Positions 1 through 13,402 of a stretch of DNA of 64,000 nucleotides are shown here, piece by piece. The stretch is from Strigops habroptila. Its lineage: Eukaryota; Chordata; Aves; Psittaciformes; Psittacidae. The notes below the pieces were generated by a model. It had not been told where the DNA came from. It saw only the letters and a list, made by a program, of their open reading frames with translations, and ran no database searches. The stretch spans positions 37,745,812 through 37,809,811 of the forward strand of contig NC_044277.2 of assembly GCF_004027225.2 (NCBI RefSeq), in the 5' to 3' direction. Both the position numbers and the translations under genes were made by a program. Within the stretch, counting starts at the first letter, position 1, and each line of letters begins with the position of its first letter.

Positions 1-1490
1 TAGGACCCACATGTCCAGAAGGGGACAATTCAGAAAGGGCCATTGCTTGTTTGGGTGTGCTAACTTTAAGCTTCAAGGTACATTTTGAGTTGGGGAGTGA
101 AGAATCAGGAAGGCGGCAGAAAGGAGTAAATGCTCTGTATCTGTCTTTACATGCGTTTCATTAATGCATGTTTTATAACTGGGATTTGGGAATTCGAGTC
201 TTCAAGGTGTTTGTTCATGTCTTTATTGTGGTAGTCTGACAGAGTTAGGAAGAGGGTGGGTGATAACAGGGTAGAAGGTTGGATGCACTCTTTTATTATG
301 CTCTGACCCCTGTGAATAATTAAAGTTGAACATAGGGTTTGGAACTGGGTTTCCAAGTCTCAGTTTATAATATATTCTCCATGGCTTGCAGAGTTCAAAA
401 GACAAGATAAGAGGTATTGGTAAAGGCAAATGCTGTGTACTTTATTGTTTGGATGCATACTAGGTTATAACTAAGATTAGGGCTAGTGGTGGGCTATATA
501 TTAAGTTAAGCTCTAAATTGCTTTAAATTTTTGTTTCAGGTTAAGAGGCATTCTCTCCTATTGACACATTCTTTCCTAAAAGCCCAGATCTTTGCTGCAT
601 CCTATTATTACTAAAGAGTTGTAAGCAGGCAGATTTTGGAAAGGATCAATGTTCTGTGTTGTCTTATAGAAGCTAGATTTATATAGCTGTACTGGCTAGG
701 GTCAGTGTTAGGAATAGTGAATCTGAAGTTTACTGTTCCCAGTTTATGGGTGGATTCTCTAGGGGCCAGGGAAGCACAAAGATTAGGTGTTTCTGTATAG
801 GAATATGCTTTTCTTTCACCTTCATAGCTGTGCTCACTGCTGGTGTTGATGTTAATATTAGGATTGGAGCTAAGTTTTGGGCTTAATGCTTGAAGGAACT
901 ACTTTATTTTTTGCATTCTAGAGGGTCTGTTTAACAAATAGAGAAAATAGTTGTCTGGGCAAATGCTTTATGTTCTCATTTACTTCTGGGCTTCCTTCAA
1001 TTCATTCATATAATTAAATTTTGCATTAGGATTTGCACTTTGTATAATTTACAAAGACAGAATTAATATTTATTAATATTTATAGTAATAATTACTATGA
1101 AATAATAGCTTTCAAAAATTATTTAATAATACAGGGAAGAACACTAGAAAGGACTCCTGCTAATAATTAAGTTTAGGTTCAGGGTTGGAAGTAAATTTAG
1201 AGCTTAGAAATCTAAAGCTTCATAACTACAGCATATTCTCCTCTTATGTAAGGTCTACCCATGTTTAGAAAGGGCAATTTCTTAAAGATTTTACTGGAAT
1301 TGGAGGCCATATCTAATGAAACATAAGCTTGAATTTAGGGCTGGAGTTACCATCTAGAAACCCAGTATTTGAAGAGACAAGTTTGTTATGGTACTTTGTA
1401 GGGCCCTTGGGGGTAGGAAGAGGGAATTGATCATTTAGGCGCAACATGTTATTTTCTTCCCTGCCAGGAATTAAAGTCAGAGTCAGGGTG
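1..1490. repeat. Degenerate tandem array, period about 145-166 bp
   Basis: The same short head motif (TTAAG-like, then TTAGG/TAGGG, then TTGGAG-like) recurs near 181, 333, 478, 697, 860, 1026, 1174, 1336 and 1483. The spacings are about 152, 145, 219, 163, 166, 148, 162 and 147 bp. Secondary motifs also recur in register, for example GGCAAATGCT near 425 and 957, and AGAAAGGGC near 36 and 1267. Unit-to-unit identity is low, so this is an old array rather than a live satellite. It probably continues off the left edge. No coding potential is visible. The family was not recognised. The periodicity was judged by eye and needs a self-alignment. Confidence 0.5.
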
Positions 1491-2130
1491 GTAGCCCCCA
1501 GCTGCTCCTGGCTGGGGTGGTGGGATGCAACAGGATGCCAGGCCCTGCCCTGCCTCCCCGGGGTGCCCTAGAATTTTGTCATCCCGTACAAGTGCTGCAA
1601 GAACTGGGGTGAGACAGAAGATGGGTGGCAGCAGGAGTTAAGACTTAGGTTTTCTTGTAGTGTACGAATTTGCCTCATGGGTATGATGAAGGCTCGCACT
1701 AGTGTTGGGGAACGTGAAGGTATTCTCACATTGTCTCGCTTGTTTCTTGTTTCCATTTCCCTCAATGAGCGACCATCCCTGCTTCCCTTTGGGAGATGGC
1801 AATTATTTCACCCAAATGTAAATCCAGGTTCAGCTGATAATTTACTTTAGGGTATCTCCCAGACAGTTTGGCAGAGGGCTGCACTGAATTTGACTTGGTC
1901 TGTCAGGACATGCGTCCAACACCCACTCATGTCCCAAAATGCTGTAGTATCGTTATGTAGGACACACTGCATTGCAATGGTATTACACTGGTGGCCAGTG
2001 AGAAGCACACTTCGAACTGAAAAAAAAAACCCAAACCCAGGAATTATGTCCATGGATTGAGTGACAGCACATCTGGTCGGAAGGAGATGCAGGCCAAACA
2101 GTGCTAAAGGGTAGCAGACATAAGGAAAGG
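1491..2130. other. Intergenic, no gene seen
   Basis: This is unique-looking sequence between the decayed tandem array and the first CR1 fragment. It has a short GC-rich patch near 1498-1570 and an A-run near 2021-2030. Short ORFs on the minus strand here have no recognisable protein features and are taken as chance. Confidence 0.5.
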
Positions 2131-2672
2131 TCCCATTGTACTAGGCATTGGTGAGGCAACACCTCGAATACTGTGTTCAGTTCTGGGCCCCTCACTACAA
2201 CAGAGATATTGAGTTGCTGGAGCAGGTCCAGAGAAGGGCAATGAATCTGGCGAAGGGCCTGGAGCACCAGTCTGATGAGGAACAGCTGAAGGAACTGGGG
2301 TTGTTTAGTCTGAAGAAGAGAAGGCTCAGGGGAGACCTTATTGCTCTCTACAGCTACCTGAAAGGAGATCAGAGAGCGGAGGTGGCTGGTCTCTTCTCTC
2401 AAGTAACCAGTAATAGGACAAGAAGAAATGGCCTCTAATTGCACCAGAGAAGTTTTAGGTTGGATATGAGGAAGAATTTCTTCACCGAAAGTGTTGTCAA
2501 GCACAGGAACAGGCTGCCCAAGGAAGTGGTTGAATCCCCATCCCTGGAGGTATTTAAAAGATATCTAAATGTGGTGCCTGGGGCATGGTTTAGTGGTGGA
2601 CTTGGCAGTGTTAGGTTAATGGTTGGGCTTGATCTTAAGGGTCCAACCTAAATGATTCTATGATTCAATGAT
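2131..2672 (+). mobile_element. CR1 LINE fragment, 3' end with terminal repeat
   Basis: The + strand encodes the degraded C-terminus of a CR1 reverse transcriptase. A stretch resembling '[10 protein letters not shown]...LAKGLEHQ...[22 protein letters not shown]' runs from about 2200 to 2370. The typical CR1 3' segment follows ([23 protein letters not shown]). It is broken by a stop at about 2436. The copy ends at 2652-2671 with ATTCTATGATTCAATGATT, the short terminal repeat typical of CR1 3' ends. It is a 5'-truncated, dead insertion. Confidence 0.92.
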
Positions 2673-5600
2673 TTCCTGCGATCCAGAGGAGACTGCAGTT
2701 TTCTTTAGTCCAGAGGCCACTGAGCTGGCTGCTGCAAAGCCTGGGTACAAGAAGGTCCCTCTGCAAGGTACCAAAGGCAAACGGAGTTCTTAATAAACTT
2801 TTAAAAAATTATATGAGTTGCTGGGTATAAACCCAAAGGATTCGGTTTTCTAAGGAAAACTGACTTATTTGGATTTTAAAGTCTTTTTGGTCTTTTTTGG
2901 GGTGGTTCATCACTACAGGAAAAAGACCTAGTTCAACCTATCCCAAGATCTGGTAAATGCAGATTGCTTCTCAGAAACCTAGATCACAGCTTCTGATTTC
3001 TGCATTGTACCAGTTTTGCACCTTCTGGTTTGGTGATAATGAAATACAGTGTTTCAGCCTTCCCTTTTAGTTTTTTGAGAAAACATATCCTGTTTGTTTT
3101 CATGAGTGCTTAGAAGTGTTCAGGGTGTTTAAACGAGGCACATGTCAGTGTACCAAATTAACATGGTAGGCATAAGGAGTGCTATTGTATTTATATCTTA
3201 CAAACCACCTCCACCTCCTTATCTGCTTTTCAAAAGAATAGTCTGTCTAGAATTATCATTTAATGAAACAGTAGCTAACAATTGCCCTTTTTTTTTTTTT
3301 CTTTGATGGTACAGCCTTGGAAAGGATGAATTGATCAGGAAAACAAAAGATCCTCTAATTTCAACACAGGTAGAAAGGGTTTATTAATGTCTTTGCTATG
3401 TTGAGAGTTGTTTGGTCCATTTTCTAGCGCTATGTTCCATGTGTGAAAGTATTCTTGACAATTCTTCACTGGAAGTTTTGCTTTGCCAGCTCTTGTAACC
3501 ATTGTAACAGCCTATGTGTTCCAGTATAGGTAATGCTACAGGAGACTGACATACTCTCAAATATTATGTGATGGAAAGAGAACAGAGAATAATTTATTTT
3601 GGTTGTGCTTCAAAGCAACAGAAGTGAGAGCCAGACTGAAAAACCCCTCCTGTTTTCAGGTCTCTGTATGGAAACGTTCCAGATAGCTGGCTACTCTGAG
3701 TAATTGTTTTCAATTTAACTGAGGTAGAAACAAGAGATCAAGAGCCAAGATGTCCACAGTCAGAGATAAAATCGCGGGACACAAAGTTCAAGTGTAATGA
3801 CCGAGATCTTTGTTTTAAAGTGTGACATCTGTGTAACAAGTGAAAATTCAGAAAGAGGAAGGTTGTGAACTCCTTCCTCTTGCCACAAAGCAGCAGTGTA
3901 AAAGTGACCTCAACAACACCAACGCACAACACAATGAAATGTATAAGAAAAATCACTATTTTTTGGAAAGTGAAAGCCTTATTTTGTTTTCAGCAGACAG
4001 CAGATGCAAGCATATTTTACCTTAACCTGTCAATTCAAACATGTTTTCAAGCTGGCATTCTTTGCTTATTTTGCAATTGGTTAAGAAAGTCTGCATGACT
4101 TACTCTTTGTAAGGGAAATACTGATTTTCAGTCCAGAAGTGCTTCAGCAGCTCCATCTTTTAATGAATACAAGAACATTTCTTTAAGTCCCACAAGTATT
4201 GCTTCCCCAGGAAAATATTTTAACAGTCCAGTTCCACGCTGGTGTTATTAAATCCCATGTGATCAGTCAGACTAGTAATTTAGAGCTAGAGTGAGAGGAA
4301 GAAATTCTATTTTCTCGTATTCTCTGTGCCTGTATCCACTGTCAGTTTAAGAATTTTCAGGGATCAGCTTTTCAATGTCGAGAAATTGGCAGTTAAGCAA
4401 TCATACTGTGTATAGAGTCAGGTGTGCAAGAGTGGGGTCTATGGGAGCCACTTGCCAGCATGCAATGATAACAGGAAATCCCATGAGCATAGGCCTCACT
4501 TCTTAAAAAAGCTAAAGCTCTCTCTCTGTCCTGAAATTAGATGCCCTGTCTCAGAAATGCCTAAAGCAGGAGAGAAGCAGGTCCAATACAATTCATTCAG
4601 TGCTGTGAAACACTCACTGCCACAGTCAGACTTGTTCTTCAGTCTTTGGAGGTGGCAGTGCAGGGAGAGTTGAGTGTGGGTTTTATAATTCTTCTGATGA
4701 AACTTTTGTGTACTGTATGAAGTAATTGAGTGGGCTTAGACTGTTCAGATCTTCCAGTCTTTGAACTCCTCTTGAATCACCATATGCAGAGTAGAGACAG
4801 TTGAAGAGGTCTAATATGGAGAATTTCACTCTAGTTTATTTGTGACACAGTGATAATATATTCCCTTGGGAAGTGGGTGGTGTAGTTCAAATCAACCTGA
4901 GATTTAACCTTGAGTGTTATATGTCCTCAATAAGTGATATAACCTCTAAATTTTTAATAACTGATGAGGACATTGAAAGGTAAGGACAAAAGATGTAGAA
5001 AAAATAGGGGGGTTTTTTCTTAGTATTTTTGTCTAAGCACCAGGCACATATGGCCTCACAAGGGAGAAAGGCAATGGTACTTCTATCATTTGGGAATTCC
5101 GTTTGAGGACATAAATAACTCTGGGTGTGCCCCAGACATTTTATTGGCAAAGGTTAGATATCTGGAAACTTCAGGTCTTTCTAGATCAAGGAGCTGCTGA
5201 GAGAAGGCTTTGGGTAGGTGACTTTTAGGTTCGGTGTGAAAATCCTGGACTTTAATCTTTTTATGAATCTAGCTTTATATTCCTGTCCTTGCTCTCATGC
5301 TTCTGACTGCTAGATGAGAAAAGCCCTAAAGAGTGAGAACACCTCTTTTCCACAATTTCAGAGTGAAATCCCAGACAAATGGCAAGGCACCAGTTGACTT
5401 CAGTGATGCCAAGAATTCACATATGGTTAAAAGATAACTGGTTCTGTCTTTATTGTACGTCTTTCCCCTTTGTTCATGAGTGTTGGCAGTGAACCTAACA
5501 TAATGAGACTTACAGAGCTTCTCTGGACAATATTATTAAAAAAAGAAAAAGGAAGCTGTCTGATGTATCTAATAATAACTGAATGATAGCAAACTAGTCA

Positions 5601-8600
5601 GATGGTTGTCTTTGTCAGCAGGGAATGTGTTTAGTGACTAAAGGCGGGGGGGAGCTTCCAATCTTATATTCCTGTGAAATACATAAAGTACTGCACAGCG
5701 AAGGAAGGCAGAAAATATGCATGGCAATGTCAAGCAAGATAAGTAACCTTTCATTAGTATAATTCTGAAATAGTTAACTACAATTCCAAGTTAATACTTG
5801 ATAAGCAATTAATGAAAGACTTCATTTCTAGCATTACCAGTCAGTCTGTATTTCCACACAAAAACCCCATTTTATGGCAAAGCCTGTAAATCAGATGCTT
5901 TTATAACCTAATAATACTGTATTTAATCCAACTCAGTGTAAACATTTTCCCAGCCTTTCATCTGCAAAAAGATTTGTGTTGCTTGATCAGAAAAAAATGT
6001 TTGCACCAGTACTCGCTTTTGTTCTCACTCCTTCAGATATCTTAAAATTAAGTGTTGTGACTACTATGACTAATACTTCATGTTTTCTAATTGTTCTTTT
6101 TCAGATTACAGTGCCAGGATTTGATGCTTTTATTTGTCATTATGTCTTTTACATTTACCCCCTCGTTCCTAATTAAATTGTGATTGCTATGACCAAATTA
6201 TTCCTGCCAGTTAGAATACAGAGCATATAGTAAAAATTCTAGCACCTACACATCTCATGGGATATTTTAAACTATAGTTTTACTTCAAATTAACTGATTA
6301 TAAATTAACTCAATGTAGTTATTAAGTTTTGTGAAATTGTTCTACATATGGCCTGCATGTTTGTTTGGCTACAGGCACTTTTCTGCTATTAAACCCAAAT
6401 TGGTGGTTGTTTTGGGCAAATGTTTGTGTAATGTCCAAAGTGTTCTTCACAACAGAGTTAACAAGTAAGTAATTGATTTACCAATTACCCTAAAATCTGT
6501 CTACTTTGGATAGTTCTCTCAGTTTATACTGCAGAATAGCTCAAATGTGGTCCTTTATTAGAGAATGCCTTGGCTGTTGAGTTGGACTCTGTGTTGCATT
6601 CTTTTTCTCCTATTCCTTACTCCCTCATTTAGTAACACACTTTACAGGATATACTTATGAAGAAGGCATTTGAATCTGTTCTGTCACAATGATCAAGAAT
6701 TTGGTGCTGGATTTGGTTAAATGCACTGGTTTATTCCAATTCCCATCCTTACAAAAAAGCTACACTTGCTTAGAAAATGTAATTAAAACATATTTGCTCT
6801 TTTCTATTTTTTTTTTCAGTGAACATAGCATCTGCTTACATCTTCAACAAGACTAATAAATTCTAACTGTATCCCTTCCACTGTTTTTAGTTGAATGTTC
6901 ACCCCTCTCTAGTTTTGCTATATAATACTTTTTCAACATGGAATCGCACGTACTTTCAACATTTCCTCACATGTGCTTACATATAACATACTTATTTCCC
7001 TTTTCTCTGTAATTTCGTATATTTCAGTTAGATGTGTTAGAATCCCCATCCATTGCAAAACACTCCATTTTATCTATGTGGCAGTATCTCTTGCAAGCAC
7101 TACTTTTGGGATCCCGTGCATTGTCCTTCCCCAGTGTCATTTCTCTCCCTTCAGCAATGAGAAGGGCTTTCCTGAGGTCAGGAGAGGAAACAGGTGTGCC
7201 TTTAAAGACCCTTTCTGTCTGCCTGCAGAGGTCACCTCCTGCAAGGTGATAAGAGCTTCTGGTTGTTGCTATTGTTATACAGGACAGTTCTGATTCTGAG
7301 CAGAAAAGTGTCTAGTCAAGATATAGGATGCAATGGCCTTTGTGCTGCTCCTCCCCCTGCCCTGAGGCACCGTGTGCCAAAGTCTGTTCTCAGCGCAGAC
7401 TGGAATCTTTTACACAGATCCAGTTATATGTAAATGTGTGGGACTTAGTTTCATAAATGGGATTCCAAACTGCTGCTAAAACCTTGCATGCTGGAATGTT
7501 AATATTTCATAATTAAGAATATTACACAGAAATTATGTTGTTATGTTATGTGTAATTTTTCCCATTCATCAAATTTTAGGTTGTATTTTGCATTATTGTT
7601 TGGATGCACTTAAGCGTTTTTCATCCAACTTTGTTGAATAATTACTTATCTGTCATCTGTTAACATCTGCTTGATAGCTAAACAGCCAAGTCCTGGCATC
7701 ATAGCTGGGGATATTTGCTAGTATACTGCTGTTGCTTTCATATTAATTGTTTGTTCTGTAATGGCCCTTAAACATTTCCCATGCATATTTGGGCTAGAAT
7801 GATTCTTTACATAATGCCTTAGAGGAAAACAAGGTTCTTCTAATAGCAATTAAAATTAGCAATGATATTAGGCTAAGAATTTAAAATCATATCTCATTCC
7901 TGTGCAAATTCCCTTTTATCATTTAAAAAAAAATCAATTTCCAACAATGTTGTACACCTCATGCATAATACACAGCTTCAGTGATTTACTTCTTGTTTTG
8001 GCACAGGCACCCTTGAATGATATAAGAGCTAATTTTGTTTTTCTGCTTTAATAGCTTGTATTGTCTGCATAATGAACCCTGTCTGAGCTTCATCAGGAGA
8101 GTTACACTGTTCATAGACTTCTGTTAGTGAAAAATTTCCTGCTGGTGTTCCAAGAAGTTTATCTTGTCTGCAGTCTGAAAGAAGACAATTGTTCACACAA
8201 GTATCCAAGTACAGGGAAGAGACAAATGTAGAGTTGGGTTTTCTTGCTAAGAAGGTTGTTACCAAGTGGATGCAGGCAACAGTGGTGTGGAACAAAGTTG
8301 TGGAATTGCTGATGGCACTGAAAGACATCCCCAGCCGTGCTGCACATTTTCATGAATGACATTGTGATGTTTCCACTGGATCAGATGAGGAATGATGCTG
8401 TATTTGGGGACATGCTCAAAGAAGAGGAGGCTTTTTGTAGCCAGAAGTAGAATATTTTGGTTTCTTCTTTCTTTTAATTTTAGAGAAGAATGGCAAAGAA
8501 ATACCAGATAGATCAAGAATTTGAGGTATCTGGACTTTTGCCATGTTTGACCATCTGGAAGTATTCCAGAAACTAAGGTCCTTTCAATTTTCTCTACAAA

Positions 8601-11600
8601 GAAACAGTTCAAGAAATGAAAGGGGAAGCTAGGAGAAGTTTGTGTAACCTTCACTCTCACTATTCATCATAAAGTAAATAAGGCAAATGAGGGTAAAGCA
8701 AGACTTATTAATATGGGTAAAGGAACACCAAAGATCCTAGAAGAAAGAATGAACACAGTTAAGAGTACGTCACAGCTGAAGGGCAATAGGGCCACTGGAA
8801 GGCAACTGAAGTAGGGAGCTGTTGAGGAAGAGGCACTAGGCAATGAGGAAAGATGGAAGTGCTTGTGTGTTCATGCAAGCCAACATAAATTTGTAAGAGG
8901 GAGGCTAGTATGTTTTTGTTTGCAAGTTATCTTAAGCTAGGTAAGATTTATAAACATTTACGATAAATCGTTATATGTTAAATAGATAAAATCTAGCATA
9001 AAATAAATATCCTTTACATAGAAATTCTTTGTAAGATTAGTAAGTGGATCAAGGTCTAAGAAAATTATTTTTGTAATAAGAAAAAATAGATAAGTGCATA
9101 CCTCTGTCTGCCTGTATTCAAATGGAGTGTTTAAATCCTAAATTTACAGTGAAACATAGTCACAGAAAATAAAGTCAGTGTTTAATACACATGCTTTGCT
9201 TCACGCATTTGTGTTTCCATAAAACAGGTTTTTCAGCTGGGCTAGGTAGGTAGAAAAACAAGTTAAAACTCTCAGTGTAGTCATTTCACTCTTAGAGATG
9301 GGACTCCTAGAAGCTAAACTGTAGTGAATACTAGCTGGAAATCAGAGGATGAAAGAAGCGAAAGTGCTCTCTGGGGACTCACGTACGACACAGACACTCA
9401 AATACAGCTTGCAAAAGCTGAAGGGCATCTTTAGTGCTGAGGTAAAGCTAAGCTTCTACCCTTTTTGAAGAATGACAAGGGAACTGAGACAGATGAAATG
9501 ATGCCAAACAGTGTTGAGGCATTTTCTGTAAATCTCTAACAAACAACTGTGTCTGACTAAGCAGATTTCAGCTATGAGACTTGGGAAAACAAAACAACAT
9601 AAAGAGAAAGGAAAATTGGCTGATGATATTCTTGGTGTTCATGTGATTCTGGTTAGAGTCATTCATGGGTCTCCATCCCAAGCACTCTGTATGAATAAAC
9701 ACCGATCAGATGCACTTTGAAGAACTTTTGTAGGCACTGAAAGTGATGGTATTGCTTTGTACAGAGACATCTTGATGAGGCCTCTGTCAGAGAGTAGACG
9801 AAGTACACTGGGCTAAGTTCCAGCATGACAAATCCAGTAGTTTAAGCCTGCATCCTTTTTACTATTGGTAGGTAGTTTTTTCTGTTTAAAATAGCACTGT
9901 TTGTCATATAGATTCTGAAGATATGTAGCAAAGATGGAGCAGTTCAAGTTAAAAGGGCAAAGACTTGTTCCTTTACTTTTATTCAGGCAAAACCTGGATA
10001 AGCCAGAGGGATTTTGCTTGCAGGGATAGTATCTGAAAAGTACTTTTTGAATTAAGCTGAAGTTATAAAAACAATAACAGCAATAGGGTACAAATAAATA
10101 ATGCAAGTAAGTAATATTAAGGCTAAAATATATCTTCCTTTACAGTTTGCATATTTCTTAGCTTGGTGAGGAATAGAAATATCAGAGAACTCCAATTATT
10201 CAGGTGACCTGGACAATCTAAACAAACACTACCCTAAAGAAACATTTGGCCTGAAGAAATAGAGTTTTTTGCTTTCTCAGCAGTCAGAGCACTGTACGTC
10301 ATGCCCATTGGTGGAGGAATTGAAATTGCAGCTATACTTATGTGAATTCTGGGACTGGAGGAAAATGTTTTTCATGCACCCGTAACTTTAGAAATTGCTC
10401 CTGACCTTAATCGCAGATTATTTTCTTCCTCAGGGCATGCTGGAAAGCTTCTCTCCTATTTTACTACTTTTCAGGAGTTGAAGGAAGGGATGGAAAGCAG
10501 GAATGAAGTATGGGTTAGTCTTTGTGTGATGATTACTGGGCATGGGATGAAGGGAATGTTAAGGAATATGTTGTTTAGGATATCTAAAATGATAGACTTT
10601 GTTCATATTAATTTCTATAAATAAGAACAAAAAATATACCTGAAATAATTATCTTAAAGGAAATTACACTACTTCGAGGATATTTCCTTGACTAATCTTT
10701 CAGTGAAGTTATGGCAAATGATACTGCTTCACCATGAATGCAGTGTGGAAATATTTTCAGTGTAGAAACACAACAGCAAAAAGACTCTCTTTTCCCAGAT
10801 CTTGCCAACATTACACAGAAACTATACACTTTTCTCTGCTTTAGCAAAATAGAGCTTGTTTGTTATAGTGTATGAGCCTTTGATATACATTAGCTAAAGA
10901 AAGTACAGCAACTAAAACATGAGTCATGGCAGGCTATGGTAGTAAAGTCACGTTATCGCTGGGTGATGTGGAAGAGAAGTGGTGCAACTGGCACTCAAGG
11001 GATTCAGTTTACTATTTACTATGTCTTTGTTGGCATGCAAAGGCAGTAGGACATAAAGCAAGCTGCTGCTCTTTGATAGAAAGAGAATTCAGTTCTAATA
11101 TTATAGAGTTACTTGTCCAGGCTTGCAAAACCCCCAAGTATCCTGTAAAATTTGTTGAATATATATTTTGGATATGTTCTGTTCCTCTTCATAATAGCAT
11201 CACTGTCACGCCTCTCGGTATGACTTAAGAAGTGTGCCCATGATGTACATGGTTTAATAAACAGTCTCAGAAAATATTCCTATAAATATTCTATTCAGTT
11301 AGTGAAGACATAAATGAACCATATAAAAAAAATATGTCAAGTATTGTATTAGCTATTACATATACTTCTGAAAGTTCAATGTAAGGAATTGCAATAAACC
11401 TAGGCCACCTTCAAACAGCTAAACCTGCAGTTACATTTTTGAGCATCAGTGCTCTCTATTAACAAGGCGTCTCTGAAGATCTAGGGTTGGCCAATAGGAG
11501 GCAACAGACGCAGGGATTTGGGTAAAATTTAGGTCAAATGAACACATCCATAAAGCACATTTCGGAAAATGTTCTAAAAAGTAAATCCAATTGAGGTGCA

Positions 11601-12574
11601 GCTACAGCTCAGCAGATTATATGCCCCTATGCTTCACGATGAGAAAGGCATCTGAAGAGCAAACATTTTTGTTCAGAGAAGATAAACAAATGGAAATATA
11701 TATACTAAGGCTTTTGGGAAGCCTATGTTGGATATCTCTTTTTTTTTTAAAGATCAAAATGCTGTTTTAAGATTTTGGGCTAAGACTTTTTTATTACTGT
11801 ATTAAAATTAAAAAAAAAAGTATTTAAAAGTGGCATTTAAAGACATGATGTCAAATGTTTTGGTTAAAAGCTGTCATAACGAAATAGTTAAAATTTTTGA
11901 AATAAGGAATTTCATTAAAAAGTAAAATCTGAAACTAAAATATTGTGACCTTTTTATTCTCCCCAGCCAGTCCCTGCTTCTGGCTGAATTTATTAGCTGA
12001 TTTTATCCAAAGTTCTATAGTTCCAGTCCCCTCTTAGTTCATTTACTTTACACAAAAGCTTATTTGCCCAGTTCTGAAGCCAGCCTTAAATCTCTCCTCT
12101 TTTGTAACTACTCCTTGGAAACAGACCAAATTTCTAAAGCTTGCAAGACTCACAAAGGTTAGTTTGGTAAAGGAATGTATTCTCAAGAGTTGTATATTTC
12201 TTTTTCTTTCAGAGAAAAAATATTGGTGCTGTGATTCCCAGTCAGTGGTGTACAGATGCTGATAGTTGGTGGGTACAGTTACGATGGCATAATAACATTT
12301 AATATCCTGACCTTTGAAAATTGGTGTCATATATATCCTCCATATAGTAGGTGCAACTGCTTCACAAAAGTTGGAGGCGTTTCTGAAACATTTTGTTCAA
12401 TATCAATTTGTGTTTTGCACCAGCAAAATAGAGATTTTATGGAAAAGGATTAGGTTTTCCAAAGACACTAATTATATTTTGGCTTTGGTAGTGAAAACAT
12501 AATGTATGAAAGAAGGCCTACTTTTTTTTGCTATTTCGGAAAGTGAGAAGCTGTCTCTTCAAAGCGTTTGTGGA
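2673..12574. other. Gene-free AT-rich intergenic DNA
   Basis: About 9.9 kb of AT-rich sequence without a recognisable exon, RNA gene or young repeat. Small ORFs occur on both strands but none shows a known domain, splice context or biased composition. A T-run lies at about 3287-3300. The stretch 8029-8660 on the minus strand is unusually open in overlapping frames and is discussed as a weak pseudogene candidate in the findings. Distal regulatory elements could be present but cannot be recognised from one sequence. Confidence 0.55.
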
Positions 12575-13402
12575 GACCAGTGATGAGTGGTGTTCCTTGG
12601 GGGTGGGTAGGGAGTTGGTATGGTGCTGTTCAACGTCTTTGTTGGTGACATGGACAGTGGGATTGAGTGCACCCTCAGCAAGTTTGCCAACGACACCAAG
12701 CTGTGTGGTTTGGTTGACACACTGGAGGGAAGGGATGCCATCCAGAGGGACCTTGACACACTTGAGAGGTGGCCAATGCCAACCTCATAAGGTTCAACAA
12801 TGCAAAGTGCAAGGTCCTGCAGCCAGGTCAGGGCAATCCCAAGCACAAATACAGGCTGGGTAGAGAATAGATTGAGAGCAGCCCTAAGGAGAAGGACTTG
12901 GGGTGTTGGTTGAGGAGAAGCTCAACATGAGGTGGCTTCAGTGTGTGCTTGCAGCTCAGAAACCAACCATATCCTGGGCTGCATCGAAAGGAGCGTGACC
13001 AGCAGGACGAGGGTCATGATTCTCCCCCTCTTTACTGTGCTCTGGTGAGACGTCACCTGCAGTACTGCATTCAGCTCTGGGAACCCCAACACAAGAGGGA
13101 CATGGACCTGTTTGAGTGAGTTGAGATGAGGGCAACGAAGACGCTCAGAGGGTTGGAGCATCTCTCCTGTGAAGAGGCTGAGAGAGCTGGGGTTGTTTAG
13201 CCTGGAGAAGAGAAGGCTCAGAGGAGATGGTAGAGCAGGCTTCCAGTACCTAAATGGGGCCTACAGGAAAGCTGGAGATGGCATGTAGTGATAGGACATG
13301 GGGGAATGGCTTTAAGCTGAAAGAAGGTAGATATAGATTGGATATTAGGAAGAAGTTCTTTACTGTGAGGGTAGTGAGGCACTGGAACAGGTTGCCCTGA
13401 TA
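12575..13402 (+). mobile_element. CR1 LINE fragment, reverse transcriptase region, 3'-truncated
   Basis: The sequence follows the CR1 reverse transcriptase coding strand. It starts at the segment encoding a [28 protein letters not shown] motif (about 12620-12710), passes through the LERW/NKAKC region and the QRRATK...GLEHLS...[12 protein letters not shown] region (about 13110-13220), and reaches the [19 protein letters not shown] segment near 13330-13380. Stops and frameshifts break the frame. It breaks off at about 13402 before the usual CR1 3' terminal repeat, so the 3' end is missing as well as the 5' end. A missing 3' end is unusual for a simple CR1 insertion and implies a later deletion or rearrangement. 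Confidence 0.9.
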
